Source of the DNA: Alcaligenes pakistanensis
Lineage (GTDB): Bacteria > Pseudomonadota > Gammaproteobacteria > Burkholderiales > Burkholderiaceae_B
Direction of reading: 5' to 3'
DNA length: 64,000 nt
NCBI RefSeq assembly: GCF_014652815.1
Contig: NZ_BMZN01000003.1
Location: forward strand, 327,429-391,428
Below, piece after piece: positions 11,781-21,083 of the stretch. Each line of letters starts with the position of its first letter. Within the stretch, counting starts at the first letter, position 1. A program made the position numbers and the translations under genes. The notes below the pieces were generated by a model. It ran no database searches. It had not been told where the DNA came from and was given only the letters and a program-made list of their open reading frames with translations.

Positions 11781-12932
11781 TTAGTAAGAATGAGAAGAAT
11801 CGTTCATGCTGGCCACCGACACCTTGCCGCGCATCACGCTATAGACCCAAGAGGTGTAAAGCACAATGATAGGCAGGAACACCAGTGTCACCAGCAACAT
11901 GATCCACAAGGTCAGATGACTGGCCGAGGCATCAAACAAGGTCAGGCTGGAACCGGGGTTCAAGGACGATGGCAAGAGGAAGGGGAAAACGGCAAAGCCA
12001 AACGTCAGGATGATGCCGCCCAATGCCAGGGACGAGAACAGCAAAGCCAGCAAACCACGACCACGGCCCGCGAGCAAAGCGCCCAGCAGCAAACCGGCAA
12101 AACCCACAATCGGCGCCGCCCACAGAGCCGGCCAGGTACGGTAATTGGCCAACCAGCCGCCTTCCACCATCTCTACCGTCTTGCCAATAGGATTGGACAT
12201 GGCATGAGCCACTTCAGGCCAAGGCATGCTGTAGCCATTCATGGCACTGATCCACCAGCCACCGGCCGCAAAAGCCAGAATGGACAGCAGACCCAAAGGC
12301 ATAGCCCAGGCACGCGCACGGCGAGCAACATGATCACTCCCTTTCCAGGCCACAACCACGGCCCCTTGGAAAGCCAGCATCAATACGCTGAGCAGGCCAC
12401 ACAAGACAGCAAAAGGCTGGAACAGGCCAAAGAAATTGCCGTGGTACATAGGACGCAGCGTAGTGGGATCAAAGCCGAATGGCACACCCAGCATGACATT
12501 ACCGATGGCCACCCCAAACACCAGGGCACAAACCAGACCCGAAGCTGTCCAGATCGCATCCCAGTTACGGCGCCAACGAGTCGAGCTCAATTTGCTGCGG
12601 TACTTGATAGCCACCGGGCGAACAATCAAGGCCACCAGAAGCAGCATCATGGCCAGGTAAAAACCTGAAAACGCCATGGCATAGAGCAAAGGCCAAGCCG
12701 CAAAGGCCACACCCCCGGCCACAATCAGCCAGACCTGGTTACCTTCCCAGACCGGACCAATCACGTTGTATAGCGTGCGCCGTTCGTCATCGCTGCGAGC
12801 CACCAGCGGCAGCACCATCGCCACCCCCAGATCAGCCCCGTCCATGATGGCAAAAGCAGCCAGCAAAACGCCCAGCAGCAACCACCAGATGATGCGCAGG
12901 GTGTCGTAATCGAGAAGAATCAAATTATCCAT
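11781..12932 (-). CDS. cydB: Cytochrome bd ubiquinol oxidase subunit II
   Basis: This 383-residue integral membrane protein is the structural partner of CydA in the quinol-oxidising, oxygen-reducing cytochrome bd. It opens with LDYDTLRIIWWLLLGVLL and has FAIMDGADLGVAM and GPVWEGNQVWLI, signatures of CydB/AppC-like subunit II, and several further helices. Its length is close to the E. coli protein (379). It lies 15 bases after cydA and 14 bases before cydX in the same operon. No missing parts were noticed. Confidence 0.95.
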   Translation of the reverse strand: MDNLILLDYDTLRIIWWLLLGVLLAAFAIMDGADLGVAMVLPLVARSDDERRTLYNVIGPVWEGNQVWLIVAGGVAFAAWPLLYAMAFSGFYLAMMLLLVALIVRPVAIKYRSKLSSTRWRRNWDAIWTASGLVCALVFGVAIGNVMLGVPFGFDPTTLRPMYHGNFFGLFQPFAVLCGLLSVLMLAFQGAVVVAWKGSDHVARRARAWAMPLGLLSILAFAAGGWWISAMNGYSMPWPEVAHAMSNPIGKTVEMVEGGWLANYRTWPALWAAPIVGFAGLLLGALLAGRGRGLLALLFSSLALGGIILTFGFAVFPFLLPSSLNPGSSLTLFDASASHLTLWIMLLVTLVFLPIIVLYTSWVYSVMRGKVSVASMNDSSHSY

Positions 12933-12947
12933 GACGGTTCCCCCTCC

Positions 12948-14531
12948 TTAACCGCGCAGCAACGGAGCGTTGCGCGAACCATAAGACAAAGCGGAAGGTG
13001 TCGCTGTCCCACCCTCGTCATCCGGACCTTTACGCACCGAATGCAGCATGACCTTGATGCCTATCACCGCCAAGGTGCTATAGAGCAGCAAGAAGATCGT
13101 CATACTGATCATCAAGTCGACAAAGGACAGGCCGGAAGCCGCATAGTAAGTAGGCAAAACACCTTCAATCGCCCAGGGCTGACGTCCGAACTCGGCCACA
13201 AACCAGCCACACTCAATGGCAACCCAAGGTAAGGGAATGCTCCAGACAGCGGCTTTGAGCAAGCGCGGATGACGTTGCAGGCGGTCACGCGAAGCCAGTA
13301 CAAAGGCCACACCAAAGAACAGGATGAAGTACAGGCCCAGAGCCACCATTACACGGAAACTCCAGAACAAAGGCGCAACCTGTGGCACCGTATCCCAGGC
13401 TGCCTGGGCAATGGTGTCGGTATCTGCCTTGCCAATATCTTCCGTATAGCGCTTGAGCAACAAGGCGTAGCCCAAGTCCTTCCAGTTATTGTCAAAGACA
13501 CGACGGGCCTCAAGGTTGCTGGCATCGGCACGCACGATCTGAAGCGCCTCATAAGCCCGCAAGCCGTTGGCAATCCGGATCTTGGCATGCTCCACCAGCT
13601 CGTTGATACCCAGCATGGGGGTACTGACAGAACGTGTCCCGATCAGACCCATGACCCACGGAATCTCAATGGCGAAGCGGTTTTCTCTCGCTTCCTGATC
13701 CGGCCAGGCCAAGAGGTTAAAGCTGGCTGGTGCCTCCTCGGTTTCCCACATGGATTCCATCGCGGCAATCTTCATTTGCTGGTGCTCGGTGGTCAGATAA
13801 CCACTTTCATCACCCAGCACCACTACGGACAGCGAGGCTGCCAAGCCAAAACTGGCCGCTACCGTCATGGAGCGCTTGGCTAAATCAATATGGCGGCCGC
13901 GCAGCAAGTACCAGGCACTGATACCCATGACGAACATGGCACCCAGTACATAGCCGGCGCTAACGGTATGCACAACTTTGGCTTGCGCAACAGGATTAAG
14001 AATGACCTCGGCAAAATCGGTCATTTCCATACGCATGGTGTGAGGGTTGAAGATGGCACCGACCGGGTTTTGCATCCAGCCATTGGCGACCAGAATCCAC
14101 AGAGCCGACAAGTTGGTACCGATAGCCACCAGCCAGGTAACGATCAGGTGCCCCAGTTTGGAGAGACGATCCCAGCCAAAAAAGAACAGGCCGACAAAGG
14201 TGGCTTCCAAGAAAAAAGCCATCAAACCTTCAATGGCTAGCGGCGCTCCAAAAATGTCGCCTACATAGTGGCTGTAATAGGCCCAGTTCATGCCGAACTG
14301 AAATTCCATCACAATCCCGGTGGCAACGCCCAGGGCAAAGTTAATCCCAAAGAGCACGCCCCAGAACTTGGTCATGCGGCGCCAGATGGGTTTGCCCGTC
14401 ATGACGTAAACGCTTTCCATAATGGCCAGCAAAAACGACAGGCCCAGCGTCAAGGGAACAAACAAAAAGTGAAACATCGCGGTAGAAGCAAATTGCAGCC
14501 GCGATAAGGTAACGACATCCAGATCAATCAT
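12948..14531 (-). CDS. cydA: Cytochrome bd ubiquinol oxidase subunit I
   Basis: The 527-residue haem-bearing subunit reduces oxygen to water with ubiquinol. Visible ligands and key residues match those known for E. coli with a shift of two: His21 (haem b595), His188 (KVVHTV) and Met395 for b558, Glu101 and Glu109 of the proton path, and Lys254 and Glu259 of the quinol-binding Q loop. The length and the C-terminal part of the Q loop place it in the long-Q-loop (L) class. The start codon at 14531 overlaps the end of the regulator gene by eight bases, which ties its expression to that gene. Confidence 0.97.
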   Translation of the reverse strand: MIDLDVVTLSRLQFASTAMFHFLFVPLTLGLSFLLAIMESVYVMTGKPIWRRMTKFWGVLFGINFALGVATGIVMEFQFGMNWAYYSHYVGDIFGAPLAIEGLMAFFLEATFVGLFFFGWDRLSKLGHLIVTWLVAIGTNLSALWILVANGWMQNPVGAIFNPHTMRMEMTDFAEVILNPVAQAKVVHTVSAGYVLGAMFVMGISAWYLLRGRHIDLAKRSMTVAASFGLAASLSVVVLGDESGYLTTEHQQMKIAAMESMWETEEAPASFNLLAWPDQEARENRFAIEIPWVMGLIGTRSVSTPMLGINELVEHAKIRIANGLRAYEALQIVRADASNLEARRVFDNNWKDLGYALLLKRYTEDIGKADTDTIAQAAWDTVPQVAPLFWSFRVMVALGLYFILFFGVAFVLASRDRLQRHPRLLKAAVWSIPLPWVAIECGWFVAEFGRQPWAIEGVLPTYYAASGLSFVDLMISMTIFLLLYSTLAVIGIKVMLHSVRKGPDDEGGTATPSALSYGSRNAPLLRG

Positions 14532-15090
14532 GACGACCCCCAGTTTGATCAGCTTTGCGAATCTTCCCGGCGAAACCCAGCACTTTCTGAACTTTGCTGC
14601 CTAAGCGCATCAGATTTTGCAGGGTCTCGGGCGGTAAGTGATGAACCTCGTCAAACCAAGCACAAGCCAACTCGATCAGTTCCAACATTTCGTTAATGCG
14701 CTGCTGCCCATATGCCTCTTCGTCATTGACGGGCGCTTCCATAAGAATACTTCGCAATAAGGTCAATGTGGGATCAATCTCGCGCTTGCGTTTCTCCTCG
14801 ACCAAGGTACGAAAAATCTCCCACACATCCTTGGGAGATTCAAAGTATTCACGGCGCTCGCCGATCTTGTGCGTCATGTTGACCAGTCGCCAGGACTGCA
14901 ACTCGCGCAAGCTAATACTGACATTGGAACGGGAGATGCCTAGCGTTTCGGCGATCTCATCGGCGTGGAGGGCTTCGGGGGCAATGAACAGCAACGCATA
15001 GATCTGGCCCACCGTACGGTTGACCCCCCAGCGCCCGCCCATCTCCCCAAAGTGCAGAATAAAACGCTCTGCCTGTGGTCCTAGATTCAT
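14524..15090 (-). CDS. GbsR/MarR-type winged-helix regulator, first gene of the cyd operon
   Basis: The 188-residue protein has an N-terminal region like GbsR proteins (FGEMGGRWGVNRTVGQIYALLF) and a winged helix (LHADEIAETLGISRSNVSISLRELQ), followed by a helical part with ERREYFESPKDVWEIFRTLVEEK. It overlaps cydA by eight bases, so it is co-translated with the oxidase. A perfect palindrome lies 13 bases before its start. I infer autoregulation and control of the cyd genes; the signal is unknown. No redox-sensing cysteines stand out. Confidence 0.85.
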   Translation of the reverse strand: MNLGPQAERFILHFGEMGGRWGVNRTVGQIYALLFIAPEALHADEIAETLGISRSNVSISLRELQSWRLVNMTHKIGERREYFESPKDVWEIFRTLVEEKRKREIDPTLTLLRSILMEAPVNDEEAYGQQRINEMLELIELACAWFDEVHHLPPETLQNLMRLGSKVQKVLGFAGKIRKADQTGGRHD

Positions 15091-15102
15091 GGCTTCCTGA
15101 AG

Positions 15103-15120
15103 TTTCAGTAATTACTGAAA
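15103..15120. promoter_or_regulatory. Perfect 18-bp palindrome, candidate operator of the cyd regulator
   Basis: TTTCAGTAATTACTGAAA is a perfect inverted repeat whose nearer edge lies 13 bases upstream of the regulator ATG, where it would cover the transcription start or early leader. Just upstream on the minus strand is TGTAAT, a possible -10 element. Symmetry and position fit a dimeric winged-helix repressor. Which protein binds is inference. Confidence 0.6.
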
Positions 15121-15247
15121 TTACAAAACAAGACGTATCTTAACCTTAAACTATTCAGCCTGCTACTGGTCCAAACACTTCTAGCCTTACAATTTGCCTC
15201 CTGCAAATCTGCATGCCAAGCGCACACTTCACGTTTACAATTTCGCC

Positions 15248-16237
15248 ATGAATACATCGGCACTTTTCGATCCTGAGCACATCCTGTCCTCGGCACGTCG
15301 CACCTTCGCTATCGAAGTTCAAGCACTGCAAGCGCTTGGCGCACGACTGGACCAAAGTTTTGTCGCTGCCACCGAGCTGCTCGTACATTGTCAGGGCCGT
15401 GTTGTGGTGACGGGCATTGGCAAATCCGGCCATGTAGCCCGCAAGATAGCAGCCACCCTGGCCTCCACTGGCACACCGGCATTTTTCATGCACGCGGCCG
15501 AGGCCCTGCATGGCGATCTGGGCATGATTACCAAGCAAGACGTGGTGATTGCCATCTCCTATTCAGGCCAGGCTCAAGAGCTGGTCACAATTTTGACTGT
15601 GCTGCGTCGTATGGGTGCCAAGCTGATTGCGATTACCGGCAATGAGCAGTCCGAACTGGCTCAAAACGCCGATTTACATCTGGACGCTCATGTCGAACAC
15701 GAAGCCTGCCCGCTGAATCTGGCCCCTACAGCTAGCACCACCGCCGCTTTGGTATTAGGCGATGCACTGGCCGTTGCCTGTCTGGAAGCCCGCGGATTCA
15801 GCCGCGAAGATTTCGCCCGCTCTCACCCTGGTGGGGCCTTGGGCCGTCAATTACTGACGTTTGTGCGCGACATCATGCGCAGCGGCGAACAACTACCTGT
15901 CGTGGCGGCAGACACCTTGATTCCTGATGCCCTGGTCGAGATGTCCAACAAAGGGATGGGCATGACCATCGTGACGGACTCGCACGGCCACCCGGTCGGC
16001 CTGTTCACCGATGGCGATCTGCGTCGCTTGATTGCACGTGCTGGCGACATCCGCAGCCTGCCTGTATCAGAAGGCATGAGCCGCGAACCACGCAGTATTG
16101 CCGCCGAAGCGTTGGCTATTGAAGCCGCCGAGCAAATGGATGCCCTGCGTATCAGCCAAATGCTGGTATTGGACGCAAACGGGCTATTATTGGGAGCTCT
16201 GCACATGCATGACTTGTTGGCTGCAAAGGTAATCTGA
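15248..16237 (+). CDS. kdsD: Arabinose-5-phosphate isomerase
   Basis: KdsD interconverts ribulose 5-phosphate and arabinose 5-phosphate, the first step to Kdo of the LPS core. The 329-residue product has an N-terminal SIS domain (GIGKSGHVARKIAATLAS, ISYSGQAQELV) and two C-terminal CBS domains (around MSNKGMGMTIV and LRISQMLVLD). I chose the ATG at 15248 because the longer frame from 15194 adds residues not normal for the family. It is divergent from the cyd operon and starts the kdsD-kdsC-lptC-lptA-lptB run, two bases before kdsC. Confidence 0.93.
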   Translation: MNTSALFDPEHILSSARRTFAIEVQALQALGARLDQSFVAATELLVHCQGRVVVTGIGKSGHVARKIAATLASTGTPAFFMHAAEALHGDLGMITKQDVVIAISYSGQAQELVTILTVLRRMGAKLIAITGNEQSELAQNADLHLDAHVEHEACPLNLAPTASTTAALVLGDALAVACLEARGFSREDFARSHPGGALGRQLLTFVRDIMRSGEQLPVVAADTLIPDALVEMSNKGMGMTIVTDSHGHPVGLFTDGDLRRLIARAGDIRSLPVSEGMSREPRSIAAEALAIEAAEQMDALRISQMLVLDANGLLLGALHMHDLLAAKVI

Positions 16238-16239
16238 CC

Positions 16240-16845
16240 ATGATGAATACGCCCACTATTCCACTCCACCCCGCTGAAGCCCAGATCCTGGCCAAGCTGC
16301 CCGAAAACGTACGCAACCAATTACGTCAGTTGCGCATGATGGTGTTTGACGTGGACGGTGTGCTTACCGATGGACGCCTGTGGTACAGCGAGCATGGCGA
16401 AGAATTCAAGAGCTTTCATGCTCTGGACGGCCATGGTTTGCGCATGCTGGGTGAAAGCGGCATTCACGTAGCCCTGATTACCGGGCGTGAAAGTGGCATC
16501 GTGTCCCGTCGTGCCGCCGAACTGGGCATTCCCTTTGTACATCAAGGGGTGCGCGACAAAATTGCTGTGCTGACCCAGATCGCCCAGGAAAACGGCCTGT
16601 CTTTAAGCGAGGTTGGTTATATGGGCGACGATCTGATCGACCTGCCAGCCATGCAGCGCGTGGGGTTTTCGGCCAGCGTCTCCGAAGCCCCCTTCTATAT
16701 CAGTCAAATTGCCAGCTGGGTCGCAACGCTGCCAGCGGGCCAAGGTGCCGTGCGCGAATGCTGTGATGCCATTTTGGCCGCACAGAACCGTCTGGCAGCC
16801 TTTATTACCGGCGGCCCGCTGAAAACAACGGGAGTCATCCAGTAA
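16240..16845 (+). CDS. kdsC: 3-deoxy-D-manno-octulosonate 8-phosphate phosphatase
   Basis: The 201-residue HAD-type phosphatase releases phosphate from Kdo 8-phosphate. It has the nucleophile motif FDVDGVLTDG, motif II ITGR and the acidic motif MGDDLID, with no large cap domain, as in tetrameric KdsC. It lies two bases after kdsD and two bases before lptC. The last 15 residues (FITGGPLKTTGVIQ) are beyond the core fold. Confidence 0.94.
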   Translation: MMNTPTIPLHPAEAQILAKLPENVRNQLRQLRMMVFDVDGVLTDGRLWYSEHGEEFKSFHALDGHGLRMLGESGIHVALITGRESGIVSRRAAELGIPFVHQGVRDKIAVLTQIAQENGLSLSEVGYMGDDLIDLPAMQRVGFSASVSEAPFYISQIASWVATLPAGQGAVRECCDAILAAQNRLAAFITGGPLKTTGVIQ

Positions 16846-16847
16846 TC

Positions 16848-17468
16848 ATGCGTGACCGTCTTCCTACCGTCATTTCCTTGCTGCTGCTGGCCATGTTGGT
16901 GCTGGCAACCTGGTGGGCGGTCGACTACACCCAAAGCTCGGTCGCCATTGATCCACCGCGCCGCATTACACATGAGCCTGACTCCTGGGCGCGCGACTTC
17001 ACCATGATCAGCACCGATGAAACCGGCAGGGCAATCAGCCGTCTGGATGGTGTCATGGCCTACCACTTCCCGGATGACGACTCCCACGATATTACCTCCC
17101 CGCGTGCGGTCAGCAACCGCGTCGACTCACCCTTGACAATTGCGACCTCTGACACGGCCCATATGAACGCGGGCGGCGACATCATTACTATGAAGGGCAA
17201 TGCCCATATCCACCGTCAGGCCACCGAACAGGATGCCGCGCTGGATGTGCGCAGTGAAGTGCTGATCATCCTGCCCGAAGAGGACGTGGTCTACACCAAC
17301 GAACCGGCACTGGTTGTGAATGGCCAGTCCACCATGCGCGGTACCGGGATGCGTTACGATAATCGCGTTCGCCAACTGAACGTCATGTCGGAATCCGACG
17401 TTAAAATCTCGGGCCAACAAACACAAAAAGCGCGTTCTTCCAATAGTTCTAAGGATTCCCCCCCATGA
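16848..17468 (+). CDS. lptC: LPS export ABC transporter periplasmic protein LptC
   Basis: LptC passes LPS from the inner-membrane LptBFG complex to LptA. The 206-residue product has one N-terminal transmembrane helix (about 8-26) and a periplasmic beta-jellyroll with GRAISRLDGVMAYHFPDDDSHDIT and later GNAHIHRQ, as in the LptC family. Its last four bases overlap the lptA start (ATGA). Position between kdsC and lptA matches the conserved lpt order. Confidence 0.9.
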   Translation: MRDRLPTVISLLLLAMLVLATWWAVDYTQSSVAIDPPRRITHEPDSWARDFTMISTDETGRAISRLDGVMAYHFPDDDSHDITSPRAVSNRVDSPLTIATSDTAHMNAGGDIITMKGNAHIHRQATEQDAALDVRSEVLIILPEEDVVYTNEPALVVNGQSTMRGTGMRYDNRVRQLNVMSESDVKISGQQTQKARSSNSSKDSPP

Positions 17469-18115
17469 CCTCGCCTGACAGCGCCCGCCTGGGCCACAAG
17501 CCCAAGCTCTCTTTTAGCCTTTTGCGTGGTGCCCTGGCCCTGTGCCTGAGTGCCGCCGCCCTGGCTTTGCTGCCCACGGCTCCTGCTCTGGCCCAGGCTG
17601 CGGCACAAGACGCCGCCGAGCCGGACACCTCTGTGCTGTCCGACACCCTGACCTACGACGATATTGCCAAGCAGACTATCTATAAAGGCAACATCATCCT
17701 GACCCGTGGTGCCATGACCTTGATGGCCGACCAATTGGCTATCGAGCAAGACGCAGAAGGCTTCCAGCATGGCACCGCCACCGTCACTGAGCGAGCCCGT
17801 GTGACGATTCGCCAAGAAGACCCAGCCAAGTTTGAACTGATGGTCGCCGAAGGCGTCCGAGGCATCTATAACGGCAAAACTGAAGAGGTCGAGCTGATTG
17901 GTAAGGCCGTCGTTAATCGCTATGTCTGCGGCAAACTGCAGGACTCCATTCAGGGGCAACGCATTATTTACCGTCAAAAAGACGGTACTTACCAGGCTTT
18001 TGGTGGCGCTGAATCCGCTACCCGTGATGGCCGGGTCCGCTCCGTTGCCCGCCCACGCGCCAATGCCGATGCTGCTCTGGCCGAATGCCAACGCAAGTCT
18101 TCCCCCCGCAAATAG
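17465..18115 (+). CDS. lptA: Periplasmic LPS-bridge protein LptA
   Basis: LptA forms the periplasmic bridge that carries LPS to LptDE. The 216-residue precursor has a signal peptide ending APALAQA (about residue 45) after a rather long N-region, then the OstA-like repeat domain (SDTLTYDDIAKQTIYKGNIILTRG, MTLMADQLAI). It starts within the end of lptC (ATGA overlap). The C-terminus is basic and likely disordered. Confidence 0.92.
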   Translation: MTSPDSARLGHKPKLSFSLLRGALALCLSAAALALLPTAPALAQAAAQDAAEPDTSVLSDTLTYDDIAKQTIYKGNIILTRGAMTLMADQLAIEQDAEGFQHGTATVTERARVTIRQEDPAKFELMVAEGVRGIYNGKTEEVELIGKAVVNRYVCGKLQDSIQGQRIIYRQKDGTYQAFGGAESATRDGRVRSVARPRANADAALAECQRKSSPRK

Positions 18116-18133
18116 CCCGGACACCCCCGAATT

Positions 18134-18925
18134 ATGGTTGCTTCTAACAACCCGTCTACGCCTACCCGTGCCAGTCACTCCACTAAAGGCAGCCTGATTG
18201 CGCAAGGACTGCGCAAGACCTACGGCAAACGCACTGTCGTCCAGGATGTCTCCCTGAATGTGGAAAGCGGCGAAGTCGTGGGCCTGCTGGGCCCCAACGG
18301 GGCTGGCAAAACCACCAGTTTCTACATGATCGTGGGCATTGTGCCCGCCGATGCGGGCCGGATTGAAATTGACGGCACCCCTATTACCGCCATGCCCATG
18401 CACAAGCGGGCACGCCTGGGCCTGTCTTATCTGCCCCAGGACGCCTCTGTCTTTCGCCGCCTGACAGTAGAAGAAAACATCCGTGCCGTACTGGAGCTGC
18501 AACTGGACGAGCAAGGTCGCCGTATCAGCAAGCAAGACCTGAACGAGCGCCTGGAAACCCTGATTAGCGAATTACAAATTGCCCACATTCGACAAAACAC
18601 GGCTCTGTCCCTGTCCGGTGGCGAGCGCCGCCGCGTAGAAATTGCCCGCGCACTCGCCAGCAACCCCCGTTTCATTCTGCTGGACGAACCCTTTGCCGGG
18701 GTCGACCCCATTGCCGTGATCGAGATTCAGCGCATTGTGCAGTTTCTGAAAGGTCGCAATATCGGCGTGCTCATTACCGACCATAACGTGCGCGAAACGC
18801 TGGGTATTTGTGACCGCGCCTACATCATCAGCGAAGGCACGGTACTGACCAGCGGACACCCCTCCGAGATCATCGACAACGAAGCCGTACGCAAGGTTTA
18901 CCTGGGCTCGAACTTCCGTATGTAA
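18134..18925 (+). CDS. lptB: LPS export ABC transporter ATPase LptB
   Basis: LptB is the ATPase that powers LPS extraction by LptFG. The 263-residue protein has Walker [10 protein letters not shown], the Q-loop region [19 protein letters not shown], signature [13 protein letters not shown], Walker [14 protein letters not shown] and the switch His in ITDHNVRE. It has about 20 extra N-terminal residues relative to E. coli. A strong hairpin follows, and rpoN, which usually comes next in proteobacteria, is not present. Confidence 0.94.
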   Translation: MVASNNPSTPTRASHSTKGSLIAQGLRKTYGKRTVVQDVSLNVESGEVVGLLGPNGAGKTTSFYMIVGIVPADAGRIEIDGTPITAMPMHKRARLGLSYLPQDASVFRRLTVEENIRAVLELQLDEQGRRISKQDLNERLETLISELQIAHIRQNTALSLSGGERRRVEIARALASNPRFILLDEPFAGVDPIAVIEIQRIVQFLKGRNIGVLITDHNVRETLGICDRAYIISEGTVLTSGHPSEIIDNEAVRKVYLGSNFRM

Positions 18926-18932
18926 GCAATAT

Positions 18933-18955
18933 GCAGGCCCCGTTACGGGGCCTGC
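18933..18955 (+). terminator. Hairpin after lptB
   Basis: GCAGGCCCCG pairs with CGGGGCCTGC around a TTA loop, seven bases after the lptB stop. A T stretch appears only 11 bases later, so termination may be partial. Confidence 0.6.
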
Positions 18956-19020
18956 TGAAACAAGGGTTTTCCTGCACATCGCAGATTGATCCAGGTCATG
19001 TTATCTGGCCAACATATAGG

Positions 19021-19026
19021 TATACT
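19021..19026 (+). promoter_or_regulatory. Putative -10 element upstream of hpf
   Basis: TATACT lies about 90 bases before the hpf start, in the gap that follows the lptB hairpin. A matching -35 hexamer is not clear. It indicates that hpf probably has its own promoter. Confidence 0.35.
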
Positions 19027-19114
19027 GGAATATCCAAGATCAGTAGTAAGGAGGCTAAAGACGACGATCCTTCCCCCTCTAGAACAAGTTGTTTGACTAC
19101 TACGGAGAGCCTAT

Positions 19115-19441
19115 ATGAGCCTTAATATCACTGGCCGTAATCTTGACATAACTCCTGCCATTCGCGACTACGTCAAAAACAAAATTGGTCGAATAGAAAA
19201 GCATTTCGACAACGTGGTTGACTCGCAGGTTATGCTTTCCATCGAACGCCTGAAGCACACTGCCGAAGTGACCGTCCGTGTCCCCGGCAAAGATATACAT
19301 TGCGCATCTTCAGACGAAAACTTGTATGCCGCGATCGATCTGCTGGCCGATAAAATCGACCGTCAGATTCTGAAATACAAGGAAAAGGCAAACAGCCATG
19401 CGCATGAGCCCGCCAAGCGGCTCGAAGTTCCGGCAGTCTGA
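19115..19441 (+). CDS. hpf: Short ribosome hibernation-promoting factor
   Basis: The 108-residue protein belongs to the HPF/YfiA family that binds the decoding centre and promotes 100S ribosome dimers in resting cells. It begins LNITGRNLDITPAIRDYVKNK and has ENLYAAIDLLADKIDRQILKYK; there is no long C-terminal dimerisation domain. GGAG precedes the ATG. In many proteobacteria it follows rpoN and was once named a sigma-54 modulation protein; here rpoN is missing. A strong terminator follows. Confidence 0.93.
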   Translation: MSLNITGRNLDITPAIRDYVKNKIGRIEKHFDNVVDSQVMLSIERLKHTAEVTVRVPGKDIHCASSDENLYAAIDLLADKIDRQILKYKEKANSHAHEPAKRLEVPAV

Positions 19442-19476
19442 TCACGCCGAACTGTTACAGCGGGCATAGCCTGCCC

Positions 19477-19514
19477 AAAAACCCCGTTCTTTCAGAAGTT
19501 CGGGGTTTTGTGTT
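19477..19514 (+). terminator. Intrinsic terminator after hpf
   Basis: AAACCCCG pairs with CGGGGTTT, with an inner TTCT/AGAA stem, and is followed by TTTTGTGTTTT. Confidence 0.85.
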
Positions 19515-19583
19515 TTATGGAATAGTGTCCGTCTGTTGTTAGCCATCCAAAAAATGTTTAGCTAAAAAACATTCCCCCCTATA

Positions 19584-20093
19584 ATGGCCGTCATGAATCT
19601 CTTGTCGCGTATTTTGCCTTTGTCCAACGTGGTTCTGGATCTTGCTGTCACCAGCAAGAAGCGCGCTTTTGAACAAGCCGGTCTGATATTCGAGAACCAT
19701 CACGGCATTGCCCGGACAGCCGTTTTCCACAGCCTGATTGCTCGCGAGCGTCTGGGCTCCACTGCCCTTGGTCACGATGTTGCCGTCCCGCATGGCCGCA
19801 TCAAGGACTTGAAGGAGCCTTGTGCTGTCTTCATGCGTCTGGCCGAACCAGTGCGCTTTGATGCCAGCGACGGACGTACCGCCAGCCTATTGTTCTTTCT
19901 GCTGGTGCCCGAGACGGCTACCCAGATCCACCTGGACCTGCTGGCCGAGATCGCCCGTTTGATGGCCGATCAGGACATCCGCCAGGCCCTGGCGCAGGAA
20001 ACAGACCCAGTTCAAATCCACCAGATCTTGACCCAGACCCCTGATCTCAACACGGAACGCTCCGATGCTGACAGTCCAAGAACTGGTCAATGA
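19584..20093 (+). CDS. ptsN: Nitrogen-type PTS enzyme IIA (EIIA-Ntr)
   Basis: PtsN is the regulatory phosphocarrier of the PTS-Ntr, which controls potassium, nitrogen and envelope functions rather than sugar uptake. The 169-residue product has the phosphoacceptor His70 in VAVPHGRI and the IIA fold ([26 protein letters not shown]). Another ATG at 19593 (MNLLSRILP) is equally possible; neither has a strong ribosome binding site. Its 3' end overlaps hprK by 29 bases. Confidence 0.9.
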   Translation: MAVMNLLSRILPLSNVVLDLAVTSKKRAFEQAGLIFENHHGIARTAVFHSLIARERLGSTALGHDVAVPHGRIKDLKEPCAVFMRLAEPVRFDASDGRTASLLFFLLVPETATQIHLDLLAEIARLMADQDIRQALAQETDPVQIHQILTQTPDLNTERSDADSPRTGQ

Positions 20094-20991
20094 CAACAAT
20101 GACAAGCTCGAGGTGAGCTGGGCGGCCGGAAAACATGCCGCTCAGCGTCCTATACCCGATCTTGGCGTCTCCGCTGCGGATCTGGTTGGCCATTTAAACT
20201 TGATCCACCCGGCCCGTATTCAGGTCTTTGGTCCTGAAGAACTCTCTTTCTACAACCGCTTTGACGTCAAACGTCGCCTGCATCATCTGGACGACCTCCG
20301 GCAAGGCGGTGTTCCGGCTCTGTTCATTGCCAACGATGCCGCTGCGCCCGATGACCTGATCCAGTTCTGCGAAGAACAAGGGGTGCCGCTGCTCTACACC
20401 CCTATTGATGCGGCCCAGCTCATTGATTTGCTGCGCATCTACCTGGGCAAGCGTCTGGCCCCAAAAACCACCATGCACGGTGTCTTTATGGACGTGCTGG
20501 GTCTGGGTGTGTTGATTACCGGTGAATCCGGCCTGGGTAAAAGTGAATTGGCGCTGGAGCTGATCTCTCGTGGCCACGGACTGGTCGCTGACGATGCCGT
20601 TGAGCTGTCACGCACCGCCCCTAATATGATTGACGGCCAATGCCCGCCTTTGCTGCAGAATCTGCTGGAAGTACGCGGGCTGGGGCTGCTGGACATTCGC
20701 ACCATTTTCGGCGAAACCTCCGTTCGTCGTAGAATGAAGCTTAAACTAATTGTGCACCTGGTTCGCTCCAACCCCGATAGTTTCGAGCGTCTGCCTACCC
20801 AGGACCAGACTCAGGAAGTATTGGGTGTCGATATCAAACGCGTCATGCTTCAAGTGGCGGCGGGCCGAAATCTGGCCGTATTGGTGGAAGCGGCCGTGCG
20901 CAACACCATTCTTGCTTTCCGCGGTATTGATACCATGGGTGACTTCATCGAGCGCCAGGCATTGGCTATCATGAACAGCCGCGAAGACTAG
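20065..20991 (+). CDS. hprK: HPr kinase/phosphorylase
   Basis: This 308-residue enzyme phosphorylates or dephosphorylates HPr on serine. It has an N-terminal DRTGG-like domain and the catalytic part with Walker A GESGLGKS, then [13 protein letters not shown] and the late motif [13 protein letters not shown]-like stretch at about 270-285. It begins inside ptsN and is followed by rapZ, the usual beta-proteobacterial order. No sugar-PTS gene is nearby, so it probably acts on HPr of the regulatory PTS. Confidence 0.93.
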   Translation: MLTVQELVNDNNDKLEVSWAAGKHAAQRPIPDLGVSAADLVGHLNLIHPARIQVFGPEELSFYNRFDVKRRLHHLDDLRQGGVPALFIANDAAAPDDLIQFCEEQGVPLLYTPIDAAQLIDLLRIYLGKRLAPKTTMHGVFMDVLGLGVLITGESGLGKSELALELISRGHGLVADDAVELSRTAPNMIDGQCPPLLQNLLEVRGLGLLDIRTIFGETSVRRRMKLKLIVHLVRSNPDSFERLPTQDQTQEVLGVDIKRVMLQVAAGRNLAVLVEAAVRNTILAFRGIDTMGDFIERQALAIMNSRED

Positions 20992-21083
20992 GCACCGAAG
21001 AACCTGTTGATCTTAACGGCTTGCCTTGTTTCACATAAACCGCTGCTCGCTTGCTGGGCGGCGACACGGAGCCCTTTGCCACG

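Noticed and set aside
17354-18535. 393-codon minus-strand frame opposite lptA and lptB
   Set aside because: lptA and lptB are well supported; the antisense product is rich in Gly, Gln and His with no family features.
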